The notes beneath the pieces were generated by a model. It saw only the letters and a list, made by a program, of their open reading frames with translations. It was not told the origin of the DNA and did no database searches. Shown one piece after another: positions 53,507 through 62,965 of a stretch of DNA of 64,000 bases. Numbering within the stretch: the first letter of the stretch is position 1; each line of letters opens with the position of its first letter. This stretch comes from Serratia sp. H1w (lineage in GTDB: Bacteria > Pseudomonadota > Gammaproteobacteria > Enterobacterales > Enterobacteriaceae), in the NCBI RefSeq assembly GCF_000633355.1, contig NZ_AYMQ01000082.1, positions 1 through 64,000 of the forward strand, read 5' to 3'. Position numbers and translations under genes: made by a program.

Positions 53507-54439
53507 CCATTTGGCATTATGGGTAAAGGAGATAGTCAGCCAGCGGTGCGGGCTATCTTCACCAATGGCGTCGGCTATCTGGTCGCGGATTTTATCCAGC
53601 TTGTGCACGCCGCTGTTTTCCATGCTCGGCGGGATCACGATGTGGATCTCGATAAACAGCCCACGGCCAACGCGGGTGGCGTAATTGGAATAGTCCAGGA
53701 AGCCATATTCCAACGTCAACTGCGCCATAATCGCTTCCACCTTGGCATCCAGGCTGTCGGGCGTCATCTGCAACACCTCCTGAATGGCAGATTTTACCGT
53801 TTTGATGGGCACCGGGATCAAGACCAGCGTCAACAGTGCCAGCGCAAAGGGGTCGGCATACACGTTGAGATATTCGTAGCGAGTTCCCTCCATCAACCAG
53901 GAAAGAATAAAGGCCACCAATAGTGCCGAACTGATGCAGGCCGACATCAGCCAGCTTTTGTTATCCAGCGCGATCAGTTCCGACTTGACCTGCTTATTCA
54001 GCCGGCTTTGCTTAACGTAGAGGGTAAAGCAGAAAATGCTGACGGTAACGGCATAGACAATTGCCCAACCCAACTCGAGCTCGCGACCACCGTCGGCAAT
54101 ACCTTTGACGGCATTCACAAACGCGTACAGGCACAACAACGCCAATAAACTGCCGTTAAAAGCCAGCACCAACGGTTCAACATGCCAGAAACCATACTGG
54201 AAACGGCGGCTATGGGGTTGCCCCAGCAGGCGGGACACCAGCAGGGATAAGGAACACATGCCTGCATCCAACGCCGAGAACATGCCGTCAAACACGATCG
54301 ACATGGAACCGCAGATAATGCCAAACACGATCCCGGCACTGGCGATAAACAGCGTGCAGAAGATCGACCTGCGCAGGATTTTTTGTTCTATTGCCGTGCT
54401 GTTCAGCGCCGGTGGCGGCGTGGTGGATGCGGTCGCCAT
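53501..54439 (-). CDS. Cation diffusion facilitator metal exporter
   Basis: 312 residues, with six predicted helices and a cytoplasmic C-terminal domain (about 215-312). The metal-site aspartates appear in helix 2 (FDGMFSALDAG) and helix 5 (ALDNKSWLMSA). CDF proteins exchange Zn, Fe or Mn for protons; the helix pattern does not fix the metal. AAGGGA precedes the ATG. The C-terminus overlaps the GNAT gene by six bases. Confidence 0.9.
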   Translation of the reverse strand: MATASTTPPPALNSTAIEQKILRRSIFCTLFIASAGIVFGIICGSMSIVFDGMFSALDAGMCSLSLLVSRLLGQPHSRRFQYGFWHVEPLVLAFNGSLLALLCLYAFVNAVKGIADGGRELELGWAIVYAVTVSIFCFTLYVKQSRLNKQVKSELIALDNKSWLMSACISSALLVAFILSWLMEGTRYEYLNVYADPFALALLTLVLIPVPIKTVKSAIQEVLQMTPDSLDAKVEAIMAQLTLEYGFLDYSNYATRVGRGLFIEIHIVIPPSMENSGVHKLDKIRDQIADAIGEDSPHRWLTISFTHNAKWL

Positions 54440-54563
54440 AAGTCCCTTAATTCAGTCAGAAAGTTCAGACGTGTAATGTGATCAAGTATGATCCACAAAC
54501 TCGGCACGTACAAAAAAAGAACTTTCAAGGAAAGCAAGAGGTTGTCAATTAAGGCTAGCAACT

Positions 54564-54720
54564 TCCCCTCACCCCAGCCCTCTCCCAAGGCACCGATTGG
54601 AAACACCTTCAGCACTTGCTTGGGGAGAGGGGGCTAGTTCGGAGTCGAGGTCAGGTGCGGGGGGACAATTTGTAGCACGTTCGGTCCCCTCTCCCTTTGG
54701 GAGAGGGTTAGGGTGAGGGG
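54564..54720. repeat. Palindromic repeat copy 3 (two or more units)
   Basis: CCCCTCACCCCAGCCCTCTC begins at 54564, a TTGGGGAGAGGGGG partner is near 54620-54633, and a full inverted unit lies at 54686-54720 (CCCCTCTCCC...GAGGGTTAGGGTGAGGGG). It separates the CDF gene from yehS. Confidence 0.85.
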
Positions 54721-54725
54721 CAGGA

Positions 54726-55190
54726 TTATGCGCCGCGAATACGCTGGGTCAGCCCTTTCAGGAAGTAGCGCAGCATCTGATCGCCGCATGGGCGGAAGTT
54801 TTTGGTGCCTTGCTTGCGGAACAGGGCGCTCAGCTCAGGCTTGGAGATACGGAACTCCACGGCGGTAAAGATTTGATGCAGGTCGACGTCTTTCAGTTCA
54901 AACGCCACACGCAGCTTTTTCAGCACCAGATTGTTGGTGATCGGCAACTCAACTTCCGGCGCCGGGAATTTATCGTCTTTACCACGCTTGAAGAACACCA
55001 GACCATTGAGGAAATGCGCCATCACTTCATCCGGGCAGTTTTCAAAACCCGGTTCGCCTTCCTTGATCATGTAGGTCCCCATGGCTGCGACATCGACGTC
55101 AAAACCGTCCAGCTTGACGATCTCAACCATCTTCGCGTCGTTAATAGCCAGCATGTAGCGCACGCTGCGCAGCACATCATTGTTAATCAT
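54726..55190 (-). CDS. yehS: DUF1456 family protein YehS
   Basis: 154 residues with two copies of the DUF1456 helical repeat (NDVLRSVRYMLAINDAKMVEIVKL and NLVLKKLRVAFELKDVDLHQIF), as in E. coli YehS. Function is not established. AAAGG lies upstream. It is flanked by a repeat element downstream. Confidence 0.9.
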   Translation of the reverse strand: MINNDVLRSVRYMLAINDAKMVEIVKLDGFDVDVAAMGTYMIKEGEPGFENCPDEVMAHFLNGLVFFKRGKDDKFPAPEVELPITNNLVLKKLRVAFELKDVDLHQIFTAVEFRISKPELSALFRKQGTKNFRPCGDQMLRYFLKGLTQRIRGA

Positions 55191-55292
55191 GGAATTGCCT
55201 TTAGCTTGTCAATCAGGAGAGGCGTGCAGCGCTGCACACCTTGCATGGCGGCAGTATAGGGATCCGGCGGGGGTTTCTCAATGGAATTTCCA

Positions 55293-55314
55293 CGGGCAAA
55301 CCTGGGTTTGCCCG
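55293..55314 (-). terminator. Hairpin just after the phn operon
   Basis: CGGGCAAACC and GGTTTGCCCG are inverted copies immediately beyond the second phnE. No T-run follows; possible rho-dependent or processing signal. Confidence 0.4.
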
Positions 55315-55320
55315 CAGAGG

Positions 55321-56208
55321 TTAATGATTTTTCGGGTAAAGCGGAATTTCTTCACCGACGATATATTTATTACGCAGGATCGCCGAGATCTTGTCCATCA
55401 GCATCACGATCACTACCAGGATCAGGGTGATAAACATCACTACGTCCCAGTTCCACAGACGCATGTTCTCGGCATAGACCAGGCCGATACCCCCTGCGCC
55501 AACAAAACCGAGCACCGCAGCAGAACGGGTGTTGGACTCAATCTGGTACAGGCTCAACGCCAGGAAAGTCGGGAAAGATTGGGTAAAAATGCCGTAACGG
55601 TGTTTTTGTAACCCGTTAGCGCCCACCGCCGTTAATCCACGACTTGGGGATTTATCCACCGCTTCGTGGCCTTCGGCATACAGTTTACCAAGCAGACCGA
55701 TATCCTGCATCACGATCGCCAACACGCCGGCCAGCGGCCCCATGCCCACGGCGCGCACGAAAATCAGGCCCCAGATGGCCATATCAATCCCCCGCAGAAT
55801 ATCCAGCAGGCGGCGTACCAGCGTCGCCACCGGCCGCAGAACAGGTGATGACATCACGTTGCGCGCGGCAAAAAACGACAGCGGCAAGGCGATTAGCGAT
55901 GCGGTGATGGTGCCGGCAAACACGATCGCCAAGGTGATAAAGATCTGTTGGAAATAGTAACCAAACGGCCAGTTGGCAAAATCGTGCCAAACAAACATGC
56001 GCAAAAAGTAGCGGCTAATCTGCTGGCAACCATTGGCGAATTGCGGCCAGGAAATGCCAAACACCAGGAAGAAGAACACGTAGTACAACACAATCGCCAC
56101 GGCAATAATGCCCAGCGTCCGCAGATAGCGCCCTTGCCTGGCGAAGATTTCCGGGTTCTGCTGCTTGAGCAGTTGCAGGTTGGTGTTCGATATCGGTTGA
56201 ACGGACAT
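55321..56208 (-). CDS. phnE: Phosphonate ABC transporter permease PhnE (second copy)
   Basis: 295 residues with about six helices. The permease loop VDKSPSRGLTAVGANGLQKHRYGIF and the end GFVGAGGIGLVYAENMRLWNWD are typical of PhnE. The start overlaps the stop of the first phnE in a TGATG arrangement. Two different PhnE subunits probably form a heterodimeric channel. Confidence 0.9.
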   Translation of the reverse strand: MSVQPISNTNLQLLKQQNPEIFARQGRYLRTLGIIAVAIVLYYVFFFLVFGISWPQFANGCQQISRYFLRMFVWHDFANWPFGYYFQQIFITLAIVFAGTITASLIALPLSFFAARNVMSSPVLRPVATLVRRLLDILRGIDMAIWGLIFVRAVGMGPLAGVLAIVMQDIGLLGKLYAEGHEAVDKSPSRGLTAVGANGLQKHRYGIFTQSFPTFLALSLYQIESNTRSAAVLGFVGAGGIGLVYAENMRLWNWDVVMFITLILVVIVMLMDKISAILRNKYIVGEEIPLYPKNH

Positions 56209-57071
56209 CAGGCTTTCCCCTCGACAACGCGTTTACGTAATTCACCGGAGGCATAGTCCAGCAGCGACACCACCACGATAATCAGCAGCAGCGTCATGCT
56301 GACCTGATCGTAGCGGTCGAGTTTGATATTGGTCATCAGTTCCTGACCAATTCCCCCTGCCCCCACCAGGCCGAGAATGGTCGACTGACGGAAGTTGATT
56401 TCCAGCCGCATAAAGCTGTAGGACAGGAAGATCGGCTTCACCTGTGGCCACAGGCCGAAGCGCATACGCTGCAACGGCGTAGCCCCACAGGCGGCCAGCC
56501 CGCGCACCGGTTTGTTAGATGCGGTTTCAATCGATTCGTAGAACAGTTTGGTCAGGCTGCCGATGGTGTGCAGCGCCAGCGCCATAAATCCGGGGATGGC
56601 ACCGATGCCAAACGCCATCACAAACATCACCGCCCAAGCCAGTTCCGGCATGGTGCGCAAGAACGCCACCAGCGTGCGGATAGCAAAACGCAACGTCGCT
56701 GGGCTGTGGGTGTTATTGGCCGCGAGGAAAGCTAGCCCGCCCGCCACCAGTACGGAAAGAATGGTCGCCGCCAAGGCCAGCTGTAATGTTTCCCAAATCA
56801 GCGGTAATTGGATATGCAACCGGTAGCCCCAATAAGCAAAGGAACCTTCGGTATGGCCGTCGGCGAACAGCAGCGGCCAGTGCAGTACCGGGATGGTTTC
56901 TGCCAGATAGTCAAAGAAATGGGGGATCGATACCCAGACGGTATGCAGATTGAACTCGGCGATATTGCCTGCGCCAAGGTAGAGCACCACCAGCCCGAGC
57001 GACCAGAGTAGGGTTTCACGCTTCTGTTTGCTGCGGATCTGTTGGTAGTAATGTGCGAAGTCTGTATTCAA
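56208..57071 (-). CDS. phnE: Phosphonate ABC transporter permease PhnE (first copy)
   Basis: 287 residues with about six helices and the loop ETASNKPVRGLAACGATPLQRMRFG, followed by GLVGAGGIGQELMTNIKLDRYDQ. It is separated from phnD by a palindromic repeat and coupled to the second phnE. Confidence 0.9.
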   Translation of the reverse strand: MNTDFAHYYQQIRSKQKRETLLWSLGLVVLYLGAGNIAEFNLHTVWVSIPHFFDYLAETIPVLHWPLLFADGHTEGSFAYWGYRLHIQLPLIWETLQLALAATILSVLVAGGLAFLAANNTHSPATLRFAIRTLVAFLRTMPELAWAVMFVMAFGIGAIPGFMALALHTIGSLTKLFYESIETASNKPVRGLAACGATPLQRMRFGLWPQVKPIFLSYSFMRLEINFRQSTILGLVGAGGIGQELMTNIKLDRYDQVSMTLLLIIVVVSLLDYASGELRKRVVEGKA

Positions 57072-57106
57072 AATCGCGTTCCAATAGGTTGTGGCGAAAG
57101 AGTTGT

Positions 57107-57142
57107 CCCCTCACCCTAACCCTCTCCCACAGGGAGAGGGGA
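57107..57142. repeat. Palindromic repeat copy 4, between phnD and phnE
   Basis: CCCCTCACCCTAACCCTCTC with its partner GGGAGAGGGG, followed by GACTGAACGTGCCAC, the same flank as copy 2. It lies between the binding-protein and permease genes of one operon. Confidence 0.85.
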
Positions 57143-57206
57143 CTGAACGTGCCACTGGTTATCCCTTGCATCTGACCGCAGCATCGAATCTGCGGTGGGG
57201 AAAACC

Positions 57207-58139
57207 TTAGCGGTCGCCCTTGGTCAGCTCACGCTTCATATCGATAATGGTCTGGTATTCCGCCAGCTTGACGTCGCCAATGTGCTGTTTGCCACCCATC
57301 GCCTTGATAAAGCACTGATGGTTGTCGGTATCCAGTTTCTTGATGGCGGTGACCACTTTGGCTTTGAAATCCGCCGGCAGAGAGTTGCTCACCAGGATCG
57401 GTCCATTCGGGATCAGCGGCGACTGCCAGATAATGCGGATCTGCTTCATCAAATCCGGGTGATCCATACGGATCATGCGGTTAAAGGCACCGCTGGTATA
57501 ACCGGTGTTGTAATCACCAATCATCGAGGCCCAGGTCACCGCCCCTTCAAACTGGCCGTTCAACACGCCGAGGACGTCCTGCTCATGGCCACCGGAGAAG
57601 GTGACGCTGGAGAAGAAGTTGTTGTATTTGTTGTCCGGCGTACCGCCAAACTGCTGCTTGAACACCTGGTTTGGCACCAGGAAGCCGGAGGTTGAATCCG
57701 GGTCGGCAAAGCCGAAGGACTTTCCCTTCAGATCTTCCAGCTTTTTGTAAGGACTGTCGGCTTTCACCACTACCACCGAGTGATAACCGCGTGACTGATC
57801 GGTATCATCAACCGCGATCCCCACCAGATCGACCGCCTTCGGATCCTTGATATAGACGGAGGCAAATGACGAAGGCGACATGCTCAGCACCAGATCGATT
57901 TTGCCCCCCAGCAGGCCCTGGATCACGCCAGAGTAGTCGGAAGAGTTGCGCAGCTTGGTGTCTACGTTCAGTTCTTTATCCAGAAAATCTTTCACACACT
58001 GGTTATCGCCAATTTGCTGGGTGGCGTTTTGCCCCCCCAGGATCCCCAGGTTCAATTCTTTCGGCGCGTCCGCTGCACCTGCATTAAATACCATCATTAC
58101 GCCGGCCATCATGGTGGTCAGTGTGAATACTTTTTTCAT
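57207..58139 (-). CDS. phnD: Phosphonate ABC transporter binding protein PhnD
   Basis: 310 residues from ATG 58139 (AGGG upstream). A signal peptide (1-22, ending NAGAAD) is followed by the PhnD fold (LNLGILGGQNATQQ, FGFADPDSTSGFLVPNQVF). The ligand cannot be told from this sequence; PhnD relatives bind phosphonates, phosphite or 2-aminoethylphosphonate. No C-P lyase, phosphonatase or phosphite dehydrogenase gene is in the window. Confidence 0.9.
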   Translation of the reverse strand: MKKVFTLTTMMAGVMMVFNAGAADAPKELNLGILGGQNATQQIGDNQCVKDFLDKELNVDTKLRNSSDYSGVIQGLLGGKIDLVLSMSPSSFASVYIKDPKAVDLVGIAVDDTDQSRGYHSVVVVKADSPYKKLEDLKGKSFGFADPDSTSGFLVPNQVFKQQFGGTPDNKYNNFFSSVTFSGGHEQDVLGVLNGQFEGAVTWASMIGDYNTGYTSGAFNRMIRMDHPDLMKQIRIIWQSPLIPNGPILVSNSLPADFKAKVVTAIKKLDTDNHQCFIKAMGGKQHIGDVKLAEYQTIIDMKRELTKGDR

Positions 58140-58182
58140 TGCGAATGCCCTGTGTGTAAAGGTAAAGGTGACGTTCAGGTGA

Positions 58183-59016
58183 TTAATGGATCTGATTGGC
58201 TTCTTCGCCATACAGTTGCTGCAAAATACGTTCGTTAAGCAGTGACGGGTGGCCGTCAAAAATGATTTTCCCCTGGGCAATGCCAATCACCCGAGTACAG
58301 TATTCCCTCACCAGCTCGACCGAGTGCAGGTTCACCATCACAGCGATATCGTCCTCGCTGACTTTCTGTAGCGCATCCATAATGCGGCGGGTGTTTTTCG
58401 GGTCGAGTGACGCGACCGGCTCATCGGCCAGCAGAATTTTGGGGTTTTGCATCAGCGCACGGCAGATGGCAACGCGCTGCATCTGGCCGCCGGACAGATT
58501 CTCGGCACGTTGCAGCGCATGCGGCAGCATATTCAGCCATTGCAGCAGCTCAATGGCCCGCGCACGATCGGCATCGTCGAACACTTTGAAGAAGGATTTT
58601 AGCGTAGAGGTGTGGCTGAGGCGGCCAAGCAGCACGTTGGTGATCACATCCAAGCGCGGTACCAGGCAAAAGTCCTGAAAGATCATGCCGCAGCGGGCAC
58701 GCCACTGGCGCATCTGACGGGCCGAAAGCTGCGCGATATCCTGCGCTACGCCGTCGTCTTCAAAATGCAGCATCTCGCCACAGCTGGAAGGAATGGTGCC
58801 GTTCAGCGTATGCAGCAGGGTGGATTTGCCAGCCCCGGAGCGGCCGATCACCGCCACAAATTCCCCGGCGTGCAGATCGAAATTGATGTCATCGAGGACG
58901 CGTTGCTGGGCCTGATAGGCCTTACCCAACCCCTTTACCGATAATACCTTGCGTAACGGGATGGGTTGCTGCCCCGGGTAGTCGGCCGGTGCCAGTTTTA
59001 ACAGTGCCTGTGCCAT
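58183..59016 (-). CDS. phnC: Phosphonate ABC transporter ATP-binding protein PhnC
   Basis: 277 residues. Walker [10 protein letters not shown], the signature NLSGGQMQR and Walker [13 protein letters not shown] are intact. It is first in the order phnC-D-E-E and is the motor of the importer. There is a 43-base gap to phnD. Expression under PhoB would be expected, but I could not find a convincing pho box. Confidence 0.92.
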   Translation of the reverse strand: MAQALLKLAPADYPGQQPIPLRKVLSVKGLGKAYQAQQRVLDDINFDLHAGEFVAVIGRSGAGKSTLLHTLNGTIPSSCGEMLHFEDDGVAQDIAQLSARQMRQWRARCGMIFQDFCLVPRLDVITNVLLGRLSHTSTLKSFFKVFDDADRARAIELLQWLNMLPHALQRAENLSGGQMQRVAICRALMQNPKILLADEPVASLDPKNTRRIMDALQKVSEDDIAVMVNLHSVELVREYCTRVIGIAQGKIIFDGHPSLLNERILQQLYGEEANQIH

Positions 59017-59100
59017 ATGATTTCTCTGATTTCAGTGGCTAATCTTATGGGCACCTATTAACGAATAACTGTATGACACGCAGATGATGGTTTTATGGCC

Positions 59101-59127
59101 GGGAAATGACGCTCAACGCCATTTCCC
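59101..59127. other. Inverted repeat between uxaB and phnC
   Basis: GGGAAATG and CATTTCCC (with CG/CG inside) form an 8-10 bp stem between the uxaB stop and the phnC start. No T-run follows; it may mark the end of the lgoD-uxaB transcript. Confidence 0.4.
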
Positions 59128-59140
59128 GTGGTGGGCAGGA

Positions 59141-60598
59141 TTAATCATTATCCAGATCAAGCAAGGCAGCACGCATCCCTTGGTCAAGAATGGCTTGCAG
59201 ATCTGTCGTCACGGCAGCCGTCAGGCCAGGAACGGAATTGAGATTAAGCCCCCAATGCGCCTCATCGGCCAGCACGTTTTCTACCAGGGCAGCAAGCGTC
59301 ACATCATGATGTGCCACTCCCGTCCACAAGGTTGAGAACCTCGTCAGCCAATGGGCATCATCTTGCAAAGCATAGCTGCCCGCCTGCCGTTCCCCACGAT
59401 AGAAGGCCAGCAACGCCGCCAAGGCAAACGTCAGCCGTTTTGGCAGCACCCCATGTTTCTGCTGGCCAGCCAGCAACTGCGGCAAAATACGCGTGCGGAA
59501 TTTGGTCATGCCATTGAGCGCAATCGACAACAGCTGATGCTGAATAAACGGGTTACGGAAACGGTTCTGTACCGCTTCGGCAAACGGCCGTAACTCTTCC
59601 TGTGGCAGATCTAGCACCGGCATAATCTCTTCGGCAATGGTGCGTGCCACAAATCCGCCGATCTGTTCGTCGCTCATCGCTTCGCCCACAGTATTCAAAC
59701 CAGCCAGGAACGCCACCGGCACCAGCGCCGTATGCGCTCCGTTGAGGATCGCCACCTTGCGCTCTTTGTATGGCTTGATGTCATCGACGATATGCACGTT
59801 CAGATCCAGCTGATCCAGATGCAGCTCTTGCGCCAGCCATTGCGGGCCCTGGATCACGAACAGATAGAAATGTTCCGCCGTGTCAAGGAAGCTATCACGG
59901 TACCCCAACTGCTGCTGCCATTGGTCAACTTCATCTCGCGGGTAACCAGTAACAATACGATCGACCAGCGTTGAGCAGAAGGTGTTGCAATTGTTCAGCC
60001 AATCGGTGAACGCCTGCGGTAACTGCCACTGCTGCGCATAACGCAGCACGTACTCTTTCAGCGCTTCACCGTTGTAGTCGATCAGCTCACACGGCAGCAA
60101 CACCCAACCCTTGTCTGCGGCACCGTCAAAATGACTGAAACGTTCGAACAACAGCCGCGTCAGCTTGGCCGGGAAGCTGGCCGCCGGAGCATCGGTGAAC
60201 TTATCGTCCGCTAAATAGCAGATCCCCGCCTCGGTAGTGTTGGAAAATACGAAACGGATCGCCGGATCCCGGGCCAACGCCAGATAGCTGTCGTACTGCT
60301 GGTACACGCTGATTTCACGGTTGACCGAACGGATCAGCCGCGGCTCGCAAACCGCTTCGCCCTGCTCGTTCAGCCCGCGAATAATGGTGGTGTACAGACC
60401 ATCCTGGGTGTTGAGTGAAGGCGGCTGCTCGCTGTCGATAGGACGCACCACCACCACACCAGCGTTTAGCCCGGTATGCTGGTTTAGCAGGTCGATTTGC
60501 CAGTCGACAAAGGCGCGCAGGAAGTTGCCTTCACCGAACTGGATAATGCGATCGGGATATTGCGCGCCAGGAAACTCACTACGGTTTAATTGTTTCAT
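59141..60598 (-). CDS. uxaB: Tagaturonate reductase (altronate oxidoreductase) UxaB
   Basis: 485 residues from ATG 60598; E. coli UxaB is 483. The opening [20 protein letters not shown] and the block [18 protein letters not shown] are nearly identical to UxaB. The catalytic region [20 protein letters not shown] is intact. It reduces tagaturonate to altronate with NADH. It lies 71 bases downstream of lgoD in the same direction, so LgoD's product is handled at once. Confidence 0.96.
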   Translation of the reverse strand: MKQLNRSEFPGAQYPDRIIQFGEGNFLRAFVDWQIDLLNQHTGLNAGVVVVRPIDSEQPPSLNTQDGLYTTIIRGLNEQGEAVCEPRLIRSVNREISVYQQYDSYLALARDPAIRFVFSNTTEAGICYLADDKFTDAPAASFPAKLTRLLFERFSHFDGAADKGWVLLPCELIDYNGEALKEYVLRYAQQWQLPQAFTDWLNNCNTFCSTLVDRIVTGYPRDEVDQWQQQLGYRDSFLDTAEHFYLFVIQGPQWLAQELHLDQLDLNVHIVDDIKPYKERKVAILNGAHTALVPVAFLAGLNTVGEAMSDEQIGGFVARTIAEEIMPVLDLPQEELRPFAEAVQNRFRNPFIQHQLLSIALNGMTKFRTRILPQLLAGQQKHGVLPKRLTFALAALLAFYRGERQAGSYALQDDAHWLTRFSTLWTGVAHHDVTLAALVENVLADEAHWGLNLNSVPGLTAAVTTDLQAILDQGMRAALLDLDND

Positions 60599-60669
60599 TA
60601 TTGCTCCTTGCATCCGCTGCCCCCCTGGGCAGAAAAATACCATTTGCCAAGCCTGGGGGAAGCATCAAT

Positions 60670-61695
60670 TTAGTTAAAATGAATAACGCCTTTAATCAGC
60701 TGTTTATTATTAATCACTTCCGCTTCATATTTTTCTGCCAACGAGGAAAACTCAAATTGATGGGAAAGCATCATCTCGGCAGTGATTTTTCCGGCAGCCA
60801 TTAATTGCCCAACCTTGATAAAGTCTTCTTTCGTCGCATTACGGCTCCCCATCATGGTGGTTTCCTTTTTATGGAATTCCGGATCGGAGAACTGCAGGTC
60901 ACCTTTGAACAGACCAACAAACGTGATACTGCCGCCATGGCGGATCAGGTTGACGCTATTATTCATCGCATGCGGATTACCGGTGGCATCGATGATTTTT
61001 GCCGCCAACATGCCAGAGAATTGCGCCCTTAAGGCCGCTTCAAAGCCCGCATCCGAGGGATCCAGAGTAGTCAGCCCAAGTATGTTTTCCACATGCGCAC
61101 GGCGCTCTGCGCTGGTATCAGCCACGATCACCGTTGCCCCATCCGCCTTGGCAATTGCCGCAACTCCCAGGCCAATCGGCCCGGCCCCCACCACCAACAG
61201 ATGATCGCCCTGCCCGATAGCCGCACGACGTACCGCGTGGGCACTGATAGAGAACGGCTCAATCAGTGCAGCCGCTTGAGAGTCCACATCATCCACCGCC
61301 AGCAGGTTGCTCACCGGCACGCTCAAAAATTCACTAAAACCGCCGTCTTGATGCACGCCGATAACCGAGATGTTCTCGCAGCAATTGGGTCTGCCACTGG
61401 TGCAGGCTCCACAATGATGACAGGAGACATAAGGGATCACCGCTACACGCTGCCCGACGCGCAACTCACTGACCTGATCACCGACACTGACAATCTGACC
61501 ACATATTTCATGCCCCAGCACTCGTGGGTAACTGAAGAACGGCTGTTGACCGGACCAGGCATGGATATCGGTTCCGCATATGCCAACCGTCAGTATTTTC
61601 AGCACCGCTTCATCCGGCGCGGGTTGGGGTACCGGCCTTTGTTGGTAAACCAGCCGGGTCGGTTCCAGACAAACTAGCGTATTCATTGTGGCCAT
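60670..61695 (-). CDS. lgoD: L-galactonate 5-dehydrogenase LgoD
   Basis: 341 residues, a zinc-dependent medium-chain dehydrogenase. The catalytic-zinc cysteine and histidine lie in VGICGTDIHAW and GHEICGQ, the structural-zinc cysteines in CHHCGACTSGRPNCC, and the NAD fold in VVGAGPIGLGVAAIAKADGA. It matches E. coli LgoD (YjjN) closely. It oxidises L-galactonate to D-tagaturonate. It is divergent from lgoR, with palindromes in the intergenic space. Confidence 0.96.
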   Translation of the reverse strand: MATMNTLVCLEPTRLVYQQRPVPQPAPDEAVLKILTVGICGTDIHAWSGQQPFFSYPRVLGHEICGQIVSVGDQVSELRVGQRVAVIPYVSCHHCGACTSGRPNCCENISVIGVHQDGGFSEFLSVPVSNLLAVDDVDSQAAALIEPFSISAHAVRRAAIGQGDHLLVVGAGPIGLGVAAIAKADGATVIVADTSAERRAHVENILGLTTLDPSDAGFEAALRAQFSGMLAAKIIDATGNPHAMNNSVNLIRHGGSITFVGLFKGDLQFSDPEFHKKETTMMGSRNATKEDFIKVGQLMAAGKITAEMMLSHQFEFSSLAEKYEAEVINNKQLIKGVIHFN

Positions 61696-61763
61696 GATTT
61701 TTCCTCCTGTGATGTGGAGCTGTTATCCGGCAAAAAGGAGTCCGCTATTGGGCTGACGAGAAG

Positions 61764-61797
61764 AATTTGTGAGTCAGCACAAATTAAACCGGTTTAA
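61764..61797. promoter_or_regulatory. lgoR: Two adjacent palindromes between lgoD and lgoR
   Basis: AATTTGTG and CACAAATT (61764-61785) form an exact 8-bp inverted repeat with six bases between. TTAAACCGGTTTAA (61784-61797) is a perfect 14-bp palindrome directly beside it. The second resembles sites before lgoT. Likely LgoR operator and a second regulator site. The spacing is not that of a CRP site. Confidence 0.6.
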
Positions 61798-61844
61798 ATG
61801 GGTTTTAAATGCTTAAAAAACATTTCCTCCCATTGAGAACTCCA

Positions 61845-62750
61845 ATGAGCAGAACGCAGAACCTCCGGCAGAATGTGATCAATCAGATGATCGACGGCAT
61901 CATCAAGGGCCATATCCGTTCACCTCTGCCTTCCCAGGCAGGGCTGGCAGAAATGTATAACATCAGCCGCACCACGGTACGCCACACGCTAACGCATTTG
62001 CATCAACGTGGGGTGCTGGAGAAGGTCAATGATGATTACGTGATCCTGCGCATGCCGCTGGCGGAAGACGGTTTCGATTGTATGAGCCACTCGCTGGATG
62101 AGCAGGCGAAACTGTTTGAGAAAGCCTTCTACCAGATGATTAACCAAAAACAGCTACGCGCGGGGGATTCCTTCACCGAACTACAGCTCTCACGCACGGT
62201 TAACGTCAGCCCGGTAGTGGTGCGCGAGTTCCTGCTGCGCTTTAGCCGCTTTGATCTCATCGACAACGTGCGCCGCGGCCAATGGAGCATGAAAAAGTTC
62301 GATCAGAGCTATGCCGAGCAACTGTTTGAACTGCGCCAAATGCTGGAAACACACGCCCTGTCTCGCTTTATCAATCTGCCCGCACAGGATGGCCGCTGGC
62401 TGCAGGCCAAGGAGCTGCTGAACCGCCATCGCCAGCTGCGAGACACCATCAGCGACAATTATCGGCTGTTCTCCCAGTTGGATCGCGACTTCCATACCCT
62501 GATCCTGTCAGCCGCCAACAACCCGTTTTTCAACCAGTCGCTGGAAATCATTTCGGTGATTTTTCACTTCCACTATCAGTGGGATGAAACCGACCTGAAG
62601 CAAAGAAATATTATTGCCATTGAAGAACATATGGCCATTTTGAGCGCCTTGATCTGCCGTAGCGATCAGGAGGCAGCCCGCGAACTGCACCGCCATCTGG
62701 AGACCGCCAAGCAGTCAATGATCCGCTCGATCAACCAAGCTGTCAGCTGA
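61845..62750 (+). CDS. lgoR: GntR/FCD family regulator LgoR
   Basis: 301 residues from ATG 61845, chosen because MSRTQNLRQNVINQMIDG aligns with the E. coli LgoR (YjjM) start; an ATG at 61809 adds 12 residues. An N-terminal winged HTH (SPLPSQAGLAEMYNISRTTV) is followed by an FCD ligand domain (about 135-295, QLFELRQMLETHALSRFI). E. coli LgoR is needed for growth on L-galactonate. It is divergent from lgoD. Confidence 0.95.
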   Translation: MSRTQNLRQNVINQMIDGIIKGHIRSPLPSQAGLAEMYNISRTTVRHTLTHLHQRGVLEKVNDDYVILRMPLAEDGFDCMSHSLDEQAKLFEKAFYQMINQKQLRAGDSFTELQLSRTVNVSPVVVREFLLRFSRFDLIDNVRRGQWSMKKFDQSYAEQLFELRQMLETHALSRFINLPAQDGRWLQAKELLNRHRQLRDTISDNYRLFSQLDRDFHTLILSAANNPFFNQSLEIISVIFHFHYQWDETDLKQRNIIAIEEHMAILSALICRSDQEAARELHRHLETAKQSMIRSINQAVS

Positions 62751-62781
62751 TTTTTATTGATAAAAACCCACCCACATGGGA

Positions 62782-62840
62782 TTTAAAACCGATTAAAAAC
62801 AGCAAAATCTTAACCGCCGCACGGAACCGGTTAAAAAAGA
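62782..62840. promoter_or_regulatory. Candidate LgoR half-sites upstream of lgoT
   Basis: TTTAAAACCGATTAAAA (62783-62799) and GGAACCGGTTAAAA (62823-62836) share the AACCGRTTAA core with the lgoD-lgoR palindrome. They lie 125-185 bp before the lgoT start. Confidence 0.5.
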
Positions 62841-62965
62841 CACCATCACTCATTTTCGCCGCCTAGGCTCACTGTCGACAGGCGAATTAATACCGTTGTT
62901 AACACCTCTCCAGGGCCATCCCCGGCAGAAAAAATATTATTAATACGGAATTATAGAGGCGAGTA

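Noticed and set aside
61764-61785. CRP site between lgoD and lgoR
   Set aside because: The inverted TGTG/CACA cores are six bases apart instead of the eight that TGTGA-N6-TCACA requires.
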